Source: Pseudomonas sp. ACM7
GTDB lineage: Bacteria; Pseudomonadota; Gammaproteobacteria; Pseudomonadales; Pseudomonadaceae
Assembly (NCBI RefSeq): GCF_004136015.1
Contig: NZ_CP024866.1
Coordinates: 512,327 to 576,326, forward strand
Length of the DNA: 64,000 bases
Direction of reading: 5' to 3'
In this document: positions 54,359 through 62,738 of the stretch, piece after piece
Layout of the letters: each line of letters opens with the position of its first letter
Position numbering within the stretch: the stretch's first letter is position 1
Program-made: the position numbers and the translations under genes
The notes under the pieces: generated by a model
Told to the model about the DNA's origin: nothing
What the model saw: only the letters and a program-made list of their open reading frames with translations
Database searches by the model: none

Positions 54359-54523
54359 TCAGCGTTTGGCGCACTTGCAGCCCTTGCTGGCACATTCTTC
54401 GCCATGTTCGTGGTGCTTGGCGCAGGCTTCACAGCAATAGTGCTTGCCGTGGCGCGCGATCGGATGTTCGCCCAGTTTGCAGGAGCATTTTGGGCAGTCG
54501 CAGATACTTTCACTGTCGATCAT
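54359..54523 (-). CDS. Bacterial metallothionein (SmtA/BmtA type)
   Basis: A 54-residue protein with ten cysteines: ICDCPKCSCKLGEHP, HYCCEACAKHHEHGEECASKGCKC, plus six histidines. This matches the zinc/cadmium-binding bacterial metallothioneins of Pseudomonas. It would buffer Zn2+ or Cd2+ in the cytoplasm. The ATG at 54523 has GGAG about 9 nt upstream. No SmtB-like repressor gene is adjacent, so how it is controlled is not evident. The upstream in-frame extension runs into a REP element and is not used. Confidence 0.92.
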   Translation of the reverse strand: MIDSESICDCPKCSCKLGEHPIARHGKHYCCEACAKHHEHGEECASKGCKCAKR

Positions 54524-54590
54524 GAGTCTGACTCCAGGGTTATGGTCGTCTGGTGCCGCCGATGTGCACCGTCTTACCAGTGTAGGAGCT

Positions 54591-54665
54591 GCCGCAGGCT
54601 GCGATCTTTTGATCTTGCTTTTGAAACAAAAAATCAAAAGATCGCAGCCTGCGGCAGCTCCTACA
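54591..54665. repeat. REP family B inverted pair
   Basis: Arms TGTAGGAGCTGCCGCAGGCTGCGATC and inverse around a short A/T centre, between the metallothionein gene and the DMT transporter pair. Confidence 0.92.
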
Positions 54666-54677
54666 TGAGGGTCAGCG

Positions 54678-55133
54678 TTATGCCTGCCGGGTACTGCTGC
54701 GATACATGAACAGCAACGCCAACGCGAGACACACCATCGCCAGCATCCGGCTACTCGACAACTCGATCGCCGGGTTGCCCAGCCAGCCGAAGTTATCGAT
54801 CAGGATCCCCATCCCCAGTTGCCCGACGATCACCGCCACCGTCGCCACTGCCGCGCCGACCCGCAGCACCGCGCCAACCATCACCATCATGTACACCACT
54901 CCGAACAGTGCACCGCTGAGCTGCCATTTCGGCACGTCCAGCAAACTCACGGCATGTGCCGGTTCGAAAAACAGAATCAGCAACCCGGTGGTCACGGCAC
55001 CGACCACGAAGGTCAACAAACTGCTGCGCAACACGCCCACCGTTTCGCCCAACCGCCCATTGATCGCCGCCTGAACACTCAATACCGCACCGGCCGCCAC
55101 GACCACCGCCAACAAAATAATCAGATTCATCAT
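54678..55133 (-). CDS. DUF606/YdcZ-type small membrane transporter subunit 2
   Basis: A 151-residue protein from the ATG at 55133, with five hydrophobic helices of the DUF606 (YdcZ) family: AGAVLSVQAAINGRLGETVGVLRSSLLTFVVGAV and LSGALFGVVYMMVMVGAVLRVGAAVATVAVIVGQLGMGILIDNFGW. The start overlaps the stop of a second DUF606 gene (TGATG), so the two proteins are made together and probably form an antiparallel heterodimer, as known for paired DUF606 proteins. Substrate unknown. Confidence 0.88.
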   Translation of the reverse strand: MMNLIILLAVVVAAGAVLSVQAAINGRLGETVGVLRSSLLTFVVGAVTTGLLILFFEPAHAVSLLDVPKWQLSGALFGVVYMMVMVGAVLRVGAAVATVAVIVGQLGMGILIDNFGWLGNPAIELSSSRMLAMVCLALALLFMYRSSTRQA

Positions 55134-55627
55134 CAACCCCGAGCGATCAGAACAAGTGCCGCGACAATCAGCAGCAAGGCCAGCCAGCGTTCACCGTTGA
55201 CCTTCTTGCGGGTGGCGCCGAACCAGCCGAAGTGGTCGATCAACACGCTTTTGCCGACCTGCCCGGAGAGGATTGCGATCATGGTCATGGCAATGCCGAT
55301 GTGCGGCGTGGCCAAGGTCAGCACGATCACGTACATCGGCCCCAAAAACCCGCCGATCAACTGCCAGCGCGGCAGCTCATTCAAGGCCGGTCCCTGTTGC
55401 CGACCGCTGAACAGCAACAATAAAAACAGAATCGCCGAGCCGACACCGAAGATGCTCAAGGTCGCCCACAAGTGCCCGACCTGAACCCCGAGCGGCCCGA
55501 GCAAACCGGCCTCCACGGACAGGCCCATGCCGGCCAGAATCACCAGCGGCAGCAGCAACAGCCGCAGCCCCGGTTGGGTGGTCGGCGTGGCGACAACGCC
55601 AACGTCGTCGATTGAAGAAGATTGCAT
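55133..55627 (-). CDS. DUF606/YdcZ-type small membrane transporter subunit 1
   Basis: A 164-residue protein from the ATG at 55627 with five helices: LLLLPLVILAGMGLSVEAGLLGPLGVQVGHLWATLSIFGVGSA, then WQLIGGFLGPMYVIVLTLATPHIGIAMTMIAILSGQVGKSVLIDHFGWFG. It shares the GQ-(V/L)G-(K/M)...LID-(H/N)FGW signature with the downstream partner, so the pair arose by duplication. Located divergently from a LysR regulator that may control it. Confidence 0.88.
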   Translation of the reverse strand: MQSSSIDDVGVVATPTTQPGLRLLLLPLVILAGMGLSVEAGLLGPLGVQVGHLWATLSIFGVGSAILFLLLLFSGRQQGPALNELPRWQLIGGFLGPMYVIVLTLATPHIGIAMTMIAILSGQVGKSVLIDHFGWFGATRKKVNGERWLALLLIVAALVLIARG

Positions 55628-55667
55628 AGAGAAACACCTGCCAGTCATCAGATAAAACACGGGACCT

Positions 55668-55757
55668 TGTGGGCGCGAGCTTGCTCGCGAAAGCGGTGTG
55701 TCAATCGATACAAATATTGGCTGGAAGACCGCTTTCGCGAGCAAGCTCGCTCCCACA
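55668..55757. repeat. REP family A inverted pair
   Basis: Arms with the family core (TGTGGGCGCGAGCTTGCTCG, one substitution) and inverse, in the divergent region between the DUF606 pair and the LysR gene, so near promoters. Confidence 0.9.
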
Positions 55758-55867
55758 GGGTTTTGTGTTCTCAGTGGAATAGGCGCGCATTATCGGCTGG
55801 CGATCCTTTGCGATAAATGGGAGCATCCTGACAACACTTTTGCGTAACTCGCACAGCAGGATTCGTC

Positions 55868-56803
55868 ATGCATGGCCTCAACGAACTGGGATTCAAGGCA
55901 CTTCGGCTGTTTGTAGCGGTGCTGGACCACGGCAGTTTCTCCGAAGTCGCCCGCCGCGAAGGCCTGGCACCCTCTTCGATTTCCCGGCAGATCCAATTGA
56001 TGGAGCAAGCCCTGAGCCAGCAATTGCTGTATCGCCACACCCGCGCCGTCTCGCCCACCGAAGCCGGGCGCATGCTCGGTCATCACGCGCGGCTGGTGCT
56101 GGTGCAACTCGAAGAGGCCGAACAGGCCTTGCAGGAACAGCAAAGCGAACCGAGCGGACTGGTGCGGATCAATGCGCCAGTGGTGTTTGGCCAACGGCAC
56201 CTGACGCCGTGGCTGGGACGGCTCTGCGAGCGCTACCCGAAACTGCAACTGGATATCCAGCAGACCGACAGCTACGTCGACCCGCTACAGGAAGGCGCCG
56301 ACCTGCTGTTTCGCATCGGCCCGCTGCACGATTCGCGCATGCAGGCGCGGATTCTGGCGCCCCATCGTTTTCAAGTCGCCGCGAGCCCGGCCTATTTGGA
56401 ACGTCACGGCACGCCGCAACATCCCGAAGAACTGGCCGCGCATCAGTGCCTGGCCTACAAGGGCGTGACCGGCCAGCAGCGCTGGTTTTTCCGCAAGGAC
56501 CAGCAGGACTGGACGCCTTGGTCGGTGAAGGGGCCGATCACCGGCAACCACGCCGACACCCTGACCCAAGCCGCCGAAAAAGGCTTGGGGCTGGTGATGT
56601 TTCCGTCGTGGCTGATTGGTGAGGCGGTGCGCAATGGCACGCTGGTGCCGGTGCTGGGGGCGTATCAGGTGTCCAACAGCCTTGAGCCGCAGCAGATTGC
56701 GGTGCTGTGGCCCGGCAGCCGACGGTTGTCGGTGAAGGTGCGGACGGTGATTGATTTTTTTGTCGAGTGTTTTGGAACGGTGCCCTACTGGGACAGACCG
56801 TAA
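55868..56803 (+). CDS. LysR-family transcriptional regulator (DsdC/TrcR-like subgroup)
   Basis: A 311-residue LTTR. The N-terminal HTH contains LRLFVAVLDHGSFSEVARREGLAPSSISRQIQLMEQAL, followed by the effector domain (GLVRINAPVVFGQRHLTPWLGRLCERYPKLQLDIQQTDSYVDPLQEGADLLFRIG). The sequence pattern is that of the large LysR subgroup regulating oxidoreductases and transporters. It is divergent from the DUF606 pair across 240 bp that also hold a REP pair, so it probably controls them. Confidence 0.92.
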   Translation: MHGLNELGFKALRLFVAVLDHGSFSEVARREGLAPSSISRQIQLMEQALSQQLLYRHTRAVSPTEAGRMLGHHARLVLVQLEEAEQALQEQQSEPSGLVRINAPVVFGQRHLTPWLGRLCERYPKLQLDIQQTDSYVDPLQEGADLLFRIGPLHDSRMQARILAPHRFQVAASPAYLERHGTPQHPEELAAHQCLAYKGVTGQQRWFFRKDQQDWTPWSVKGPITGNHADTLTQAAEKGLGLVMFPSWLIGEAVRNGTLVPVLGAYQVSNSLEPQQIAVLWPGSRRLSVKVRTVIDFFVECFGTVPYWDRP

Positions 56804-56825
56804 TGTCTGTCGGCACCACAACCCC

Positions 56826-56849
56826 TGTGGGAGCGAGCTTGCTCCCACA
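56826..56849. repeat. Single REP family A element
   Basis: One short palindrome TGTGGGAGCGAGC/TTGCTCCCACA, unpaired, between the LysR stop and the broken chemoreceptor gene. Confidence 0.82.
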
Positions 56850-56885
56850 GGTTCAGTGCTTGCCTCCAATATTCGGTGAATAAAG

Positions 56886-58567
56886 TCAGATACGGAACTG
56901 CCCCACCAGTTTGCCCAGGCGCTGACCGAGGTCGGCGAGGCTGCGGGAAGTCTGGGCGCCGAGTTGGGTTTCGTCGGCGACGCTGTCCACGGCCACGGCG
57001 ATCTGATGCACGCTGCGATTGATCTCTTCGGCCACGGCGGTCTGTTCTTCGGCGGCGCTGGCGATCTGCGCGTTCATCGAGTTGATGGTGCCAATCAGCT
57101 GGGCCATGGTATCGAGCGAAGCGCCGGCCTCGTTGGCCTGAGCCGAAGTGCCGTCGCCGGCCTCGCTGGAACGGCGCATCGCTTCCACGGCCGATTGGGT
57201 GCCGGCCTGCAAGCGATCGATCATGCCCTGGATTTCCTGGGTGCTGATTTGTGTACGACTGGCCAGCGCTCGAACCTCATCGGCCACCACGGCAAAGCCA
57301 CGCCCGGCCTCACCGGCACGAGCGGCTTCAATGGCGGCGTTGAGTGCCAACAGGTTGGTCTGCTCGGCAATCGAACGAATCACCCAAGCACGCTGACAAT
57401 CGACGACACGTCTTTTTGCAGACTGTCCAGAGACACGCCACTGCTGCGAATGTCGTCCACCAATGCATGAATCTTCACAATGCTGCCGGCCACCACACGC
57501 TTGGCAGCCTGGCCTTCTTCGTCGGTCTGCTGGGCAGCCACCGCGGCGTTTTGAGCGCTTTTCGCCACTTCCTGAGCGGCGGCGGACATTTGGTTGATCG
57601 CCGTGGCGACCTGATCGGTCTCGTGACGCTGACGTTCCATGGCCTGATCCGAACGCTGGGCCTGATCGGAGACCTGATTCACCAGTCCGGTCAGTTGCAA
57701 GGTCATTTCGGTGATCTGGCGCACCAGGCCGTGGATCTTGTCGACGAAGCGGTTGAACGAGCCGGCCAGTTCGCCGAGTTCATCCTGGCTGGTGATGGTC
57801 AGGCGACGCGTCAGGTCGCCCTCACCCGCCGCGATGTCATCGAGGTTGGCTTTCATCAGGTTCAGCGGACGCAAGATGGTGTTGGCCAACAGCATCCCGG
57901 CGGCGGCAATCACCAAAAGCACCACGGCGGCAATCCCGACGATGCTTAGCACCACGCCTTGCATGCGCTCCTGGACCTTGATTTCGACCAGTGCCACTTG
58001 GGCTTCGATGCCGTCGAGGTTGACCGACGTACCGACCGCCATGTCCCACTTCGGCAGGTATTCGGTGTAGCCCAGTTTCGGCACCAGCACTTGGGTGTTG
58101 CCGGGCAGCGGTGAGCTGTATTGCAGATAGTGGGTCCCGTCCTTCGCGACCTTCACCAGGTCGCGGTTGACGTAGACGCCGTTCGGATCGCGGTTGTCCT
58201 TGAAGCTCTGGCCCACGCCTTCAGGGCTGTTGGCCTTGAACAGGCGCACGGTGTTGGAGTCGTAGCCGAAGAAGTAGCCGTCCTTGCCGTAGGTGATGCT
58301 CGACAGCAACTTGACCACTTGGGCCCGCGCCGCGTCATCACCGGGGGCGGCCGCATCGTACAGCGGTTTGATCGTGGTCATGGCCACGGCGACGTAGCTT
58401 TGCAGCGTCGCCTTGGCATCGCTGAGCAGGCGCTGGCGAGTTTCCTCGACTTCCTTGCGGGCCTGCTCCTGCAGAATGAACAACGTGGTCAGGCTGATGA
58501 CCAGCGCAAAGAGCAACACCGGGAGGACGGCAAGGGACAGGACTTTAGCCTTCAGGCTCATGCGCAT
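56886..58567 (-). pseudogene. Methyl-accepting chemotaxis protein, disrupted by a one-base deletion
   Basis: Two reading frames together encode one MCP of about 560 residues: an sCache sensor (YGKDGYFFGYDSNTVRLFKANSPEGVGQSF), two transmembrane segments, HAMP (about 195-250) and the signalling domain. The first frame (58567-57380) stops after SSIVSVLG; the second resumes with [30 protein letters not shown], the invariant MCP hairpin. The stop arises at a CCC run (57383-57385, GGG on the coding strand) where relatives would read GGGG, so one G is missing. The first part alone lacks the CheA/CheW contact region, so the receptor should be inactive unless the frameshift is reversible. Confidence 0.85.
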
Positions 58568-58657
58568 GACGGTTCACTCTTTTGATTTTATTGGCGTGGT
58601 TAAAGGCTTTAACGGCACGCCAGGCCAAAAGTTGAGTGAAGGGTCACCCGAATCAAA

Positions 58658-58746
58658 TGTGGGAGCGGGCTTGCTCGCGAAAGCGGTATGTCAGTCACAT
58701 CAATGCTGGATGTGCCGCCGTCTTCGCGAGCAAGCCCGCTCCCACA
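58658..58746. repeat. REP family A inverted pair
   Basis: Arms TGTGGGAGCGGGCTTGCTCG and inverse with a 40-bp centre, between the convergent-side end of the antiporter gene and the MCP start region. Confidence 0.92.
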
Positions 58747-58776
58747 TTTGTTCCGGGTTGACCAGTGAGCAATGGG

Positions 58777-60096
58777 TTACAAGACCATCGCCGCCACCCA
58801 GCCGAACGCCAGCAGCGGCAGGTTGTAGTGCAGGAAGGTCGGGACCACGGTGTCCCAGATGTGGTGATGCTGGCCGTCGATGTTCAGGCCCGAGGTCGGG
58901 CCGAGGGTCGAGTCCGAGGCTGGCGAACCGGCGTCACCCAAGGCGCCGGCAGTCCCAACGATACAAACAATGGCAATCGGGCTAAAGCCCAGTTGCACGC
59001 ACAACGGCACAAAAATCGCTGCCAGGATCGGCACTGTGGAAAACGACGAACCGATGCCCATGGTCACCAACAGTCCGACCAGCAACATCAGCAACGCGCC
59101 AATGCCTTTGCTGTGATCGATCCACGAGGCCGAGGCCTCGACCAGGGTCTGCACCTGACCAGTGGCTTTCATCACCTCGGCAAAACCGGACGCGGCGATC
59201 ATGATGAAACCGATCATCGCCATCATCTTCATGCCTTCGGTGAACAGATCGTCGGTTTCACGCCACTTCACGATCCCCGACACCGAAAAAATCAGAAAGC
59301 CAGCCAACGCACCGATGATCATCGAATCCAGCAACAGCTGAATGATGAACGCCACCGCAATGGCCAGACCGGCGACCATCAGGCTCAGCGGGTTGTACTG
59401 CACCGCGACCTGTTCGACTTGCTCGATCTTTTCCAGATCGTAGACGCGCTTCTTGCGGTAGCTGACAAACGCTGCCGCGAGCCCGACGAACATGCCCAAT
59501 GCCGGAATCCCCATGGCATGGGTGACGTTGATGCCGCTGATGTCCACACCACTACGGGCGACGTTGGCCAGCAGGATTTCATTAAGGAAGATGTTGCCGA
59601 AGCCCACGGGCAAGAACATGTACGGCGTAATCAAGCCGAAGGTCATGACACAGGCAATCAACCGGCGGTCCAGTTGCAGCTTGGTCAGCACATATAACAG
59701 TGGCGGCACCAGCAGGGGAATAAAGGCGATATGTATCGGCAGAATGTTCTGCGAAGCGATAGCCACCACCCACAGCAAACCGATCAACAGCCATTTGACC
59801 TGACGCCCACCGCTGACGTGCTGACGGTCGACCATCAGCAAGGCTTTGTCTGCCAGGGCATGCGCCAGGCCGGACTTGGCAATGGCCACGGCGAAAGCGC
59901 CGAGCAATGCGTAGGACAACGCGACCGTCGCGCCGCCACCAAGGCCGCTGTTGAAGGCTTTCAATGTTGCCTCGATGCCCAGGCCACCGGTCAAACCACC
60001 CACCAGGGCGCCCACGATCAGCGCGATTACAACGTGCACGCGGGACAGGCTGAGGATCAGCATGACGCCGACCGCGGCAATTACAGCATTAATCAT
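58777..60096 (-). CDS. Na+/H+ antiporter family permease (NhaC/YuiF-like)
   Basis: A 439-residue inner membrane protein with about 11-12 helices. The family shows in [58 protein letters not shown] and in the C-terminal [41 protein letters not shown]. Such YuiF-type permeases are called Na+/H+ antiporters but some move amino acids. The ATG at 60096 has GAGG 5 nt upstream. It sits between two chemoreceptor genes. Confidence 0.88.
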   Translation of the reverse strand: MINAVIAAVGVMLILSLSRVHVVIALIVGALVGGLTGGLGIEATLKAFNSGLGGGATVALSYALLGAFAVAIAKSGLAHALADKALLMVDRQHVSGGRQVKWLLIGLLWVVAIASQNILPIHIAFIPLLVPPLLYVLTKLQLDRRLIACVMTFGLITPYMFLPVGFGNIFLNEILLANVARSGVDISGINVTHAMGIPALGMFVGLAAAFVSYRKKRVYDLEKIEQVEQVAVQYNPLSLMVAGLAIAVAFIIQLLLDSMIIGALAGFLIFSVSGIVKWRETDDLFTEGMKMMAMIGFIMIAASGFAEVMKATGQVQTLVEASASWIDHSKGIGALLMLLVGLLVTMGIGSSFSTVPILAAIFVPLCVQLGFSPIAIVCIVGTAGALGDAGSPASDSTLGPTSGLNIDGQHHHIWDTVVPTFLHYNLPLLAFGWVAAMVL

Positions 60097-60232
60097 CGTT
60101 ACCTCAAGGCAAACGGAAAGAGTCCGGCCGGCAGTCTGCAAAGAGCCGCCAGCGGATTGAATGAGAGGGTTTTATTAGAGGGCGCGCACTGTGCCGGACC
60201 ATTAACGCGTTGTCAAAGCGACCACGATCCCT

Positions 60233-60364
60233 TGTAGCAGCTGGCGAAGCCTGCGTTCGGCTGCGAAGCAGTCGTAAAACCTGCTTGCACGTTCCGCCAG
60301 ATACACCGCGCCAGCTGGATTACGACTGCTGCGCAGCCGAACGCAGGCTTCGCCAGCTGCTACA
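60233..60364. repeat. REP family C inverted pair
   Basis: Arms TGTAGCAGCTGGCGAAGCC... and inverse lie in the 369-bp divergent spacer between the antiporter and the second chemoreceptor. The remaining spacer has no gene. Confidence 0.92.
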
Positions 60365-60465
60365 GGTTTTGTGTGATGGCTTATTTAATTGAGCGGATAA
60401 AGAAAGCCGAATCGCGGCCGCTACAGTGCAAAGTCTCAGATATTTATCGAATAAAGGACGTCTCC

Positions 60466-62613
60466 ATGTCGCTCAGAGAACTTTCCATTCAATGGAAAAT
60501 CACCCTGCTGGCCGGGCTGTGCCTGGCCGGCATCGTGACCCTGCTGGTGGGTCTTTCGCTGTATCGCATGGAGCACAGCTCCGAAATGGTGAAAGCATCC
60601 AGCATGGAGATGCTCACCGAAGCGGCCCAGGCCCGGATCGAATCCCAGGGTGAAAACCAGGCGCTGGGGATTCGCCAGCAGTTCATGGACGCCTATCAAT
60701 ATGGCCACGGCTTTTCGCGCCAGGTGCTGTTCCTGCGCGACCAGGCCGAGAAGCGCTTTCTCGATGCCTTTGACCTGCGTGAAGACCTGACACGTCAGGT
60801 CAAGTCGGCCCTGCAAGCCAACCCGGACCTGCTCGGCCTCTCGCTGGTGTTCGAAGCCAACGCGCTGGACGGCAAGGACGATCTGTTCGCCGGCCAGGCC
60901 GAGTTGGGCAGCAACGACAAGGGCCGTTTCGCGCTCTATTGGTCGCAGCCGACACCGGGTAAGGTGACGTCGATGGCACTACCGGAAAGCGACATGGCCG
61001 ACACCAGCACCGGCCCCAGCGGCGAACCGGCCAACGCCTGGTTCACCTGCCCGCGCACGACCCTCAAGCCCTGCGTGATCGAACCCTACTTCTACGTGAT
61101 CGACGGCCAGAACGTGCTGATGACTAGTATCGTTTTCCCGCTGATGGTCAACGGCAAGGTCATCGCTTCGCTGTCGGTGGACATCAACCTCAACAGCCTG
61201 CAAGCCGTAAGCCAGGGTGCGAGCAAGAAGCTCTATGATGGCCAGACCAACGTCAGCATCATCAGCCCGGTCGGCTTGCTGGCCGGTTACAGCCCGGACG
61301 CCAGCAAGCTCAGCCAGCGCCTGGACACCGTGGACAAGACCAACGGTGCCGAGCTGATCCGCATGCTCGCCGCCAGCAGCAAGACCGAAAGCCTGCACAA
61401 CAATCAACAACTCAAAGTGCTGTCGCCGTTCCAGCCGATTCCCGGTGGCAAGTCCTGGGGCGTGTTGCTTGAGGTGCCGGAGAAAGTCCTGGTCGGCCCC
61501 GCTGAAGCGCTGAAAAAACAACTCGATGAAAGCAACACCGCCGGCACCCTGGTCGAACTCGGCCTGGGTGTGCTGGCCGCGTTGATTGGCCTGTTGCTGG
61601 TGTGGCTGATGGCCCGCAGCGTGACCAGGCCGATCCTGGGTGTGGCGCACATGCTCGAAGACATTGCCAGCGGTGAAGGCGATCTGACCCGCCGCCTGGC
61701 CTACGACAAGCAGGACGAACTCGGCCAATTGGCCGGGTGGTTCAACCGCTTCCTCGACAAGCTGCAACCGATCATCGCCGAGGTCAAACGCTCGGTGCAG
61801 GACGCGCGCAGCACGGCGGATCAGTCGTCCGCCATCGCCACCCAGACCAGCGCCGGCATGGAACAGCAATACCGTCAGGTGGATCAGGTCGCTACCGCTT
61901 CCCACGAAATGAGCGCCACCGCTCAAGACGTTGCTCGCAGTGCAGCGCAAGCGGCACAGGCGGCGCGGGATGCGGATCAGGCCACCCGTCGCGGTCTGAC
62001 CGTGATCGACCGCACCACCGCCAGCATCGACAACCTCGCCGCCGACATGAGCGCGGCGATGGTCCAAGTCGAAGGCCTGGCGGCCAACAGCGAGAAGATC
62101 GGTTCTGTGCTGGAAGTGATTCGGGCCATCGCCGAACAGACCAACCTGCTTGCGCTTAACGCCGCCATCGAGGCCGCTCGCGCCGGTGAGGCCGGACGCG
62201 GTTTTGCCGTCGTGGCCGATGAAGTGCGCAACCTGGCACGCCGGACCCAGGAGTCTGTCGAAGAAACCCGTCTGGTGATCGAGCAGTTGCAGACTGGCAC
62301 TCAGGACGTGGTCGGCTCGATGAACAACAGCCATCGTCAGGCTCAGGGCAGTGTCGAACAGGTGGGTCAGGCGGTGACGGCGCTACGCCAGATTGGTGAG
62401 GCGGTGACGGTGATCAGCGACATGAACTTGCAGATCGCCAGCGCCGCGGAAGAGCAAAGCGCGGTGGCTGAGGAGATCAACAACAACGTGGCGACGATTC
62501 GGGATGTGACGGAGTCGTTGTCGGGGCAGGCCAATGAATCGGCGCGGGTGAGTCAGTCGCTCAATAGCCTGGCGAATCAGCAGCAGAGTTTGATGGATCA
62601 GTTCCGCGTTTAA
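60466..62613 (+). CDS. Methyl-accepting chemotaxis protein with dCache sensor
   Basis: A 715-residue chemoreceptor from the ATG at 60466 (AAAGGA upstream). The N-terminal helix ([22 protein letters not shown], about 13-35) is followed by a large periplasmic dCache-type domain (about 40-370, with [20 protein letters not shown]), a second transmembrane helix ([22 protein letters not shown]), HAMP, and an intact signalling domain with [40 protein letters not shown]. dCache receptors of this layout often sense amino acids or organic acids. Ends with DQFRV, without a CheR-binding NWETF-type tail. Confidence 0.92.
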   Translation: MSLRELSIQWKITLLAGLCLAGIVTLLVGLSLYRMEHSSEMVKASSMEMLTEAAQARIESQGENQALGIRQQFMDAYQYGHGFSRQVLFLRDQAEKRFLDAFDLREDLTRQVKSALQANPDLLGLSLVFEANALDGKDDLFAGQAELGSNDKGRFALYWSQPTPGKVTSMALPESDMADTSTGPSGEPANAWFTCPRTTLKPCVIEPYFYVIDGQNVLMTSIVFPLMVNGKVIASLSVDINLNSLQAVSQGASKKLYDGQTNVSIISPVGLLAGYSPDASKLSQRLDTVDKTNGAELIRMLAASSKTESLHNNQQLKVLSPFQPIPGGKSWGVLLEVPEKVLVGPAEALKKQLDESNTAGTLVELGLGVLAALIGLLLVWLMARSVTRPILGVAHMLEDIASGEGDLTRRLAYDKQDELGQLAGWFNRFLDKLQPIIAEVKRSVQDARSTADQSSAIATQTSAGMEQQYRQVDQVATASHEMSATAQDVARSAAQAAQAARDADQATRRGLTVIDRTTASIDNLAADMSAAMVQVEGLAANSEKIGSVLEVIRAIAEQTNLLALNAAIEAARAGEAGRGFAVVADEVRNLARRTQESVEETRLVIEQLQTGTQDVVGSMNNSHRQAQGSVEQVGQAVTALRQIGEAVTVISDMNLQIASAAEEQSAVAEEINNNVATIRDVTESLSGQANESARVSQSLNSLANQQQSLMDQFRV

Positions 62614-62643
62614 CGCAGTTATTGCGTCCTCTGAAGATCAAAA

Positions 62644-62732
62644 TGTGGGAGCGGGCTTGCTCGCGAATGCGGTGTGTCAGCAACAGCGATGTCGACTGAC
62701 ACACCGCATTCGCGAGCAAGCCCGCTCCCACA
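62644..62732. repeat. REP family A inverted pair
   Basis: Arms TGTGGGAGCGGGCTTGCTCG and inverse, between the MCP stop and the convergent sensor-kinase stop (62739); probably a shared transcription end. Confidence 0.92.
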
Positions 62733-62738
62733 GGGTAC

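Noticed and set aside
57380..58567. Treating the two chemoreceptor frames as separate genes
   Set aside because: The second frame begins in the middle of the MCP hairpin, lacks its own ribosome binding site, and joins the first exactly when one G is restored.
60979..62334. Long open frame antisense to the second chemoreceptor
   Set aside because: The complementary frame has the full MCP signature; the antisense product is His/Gly-rich nonsense of the usual kind.
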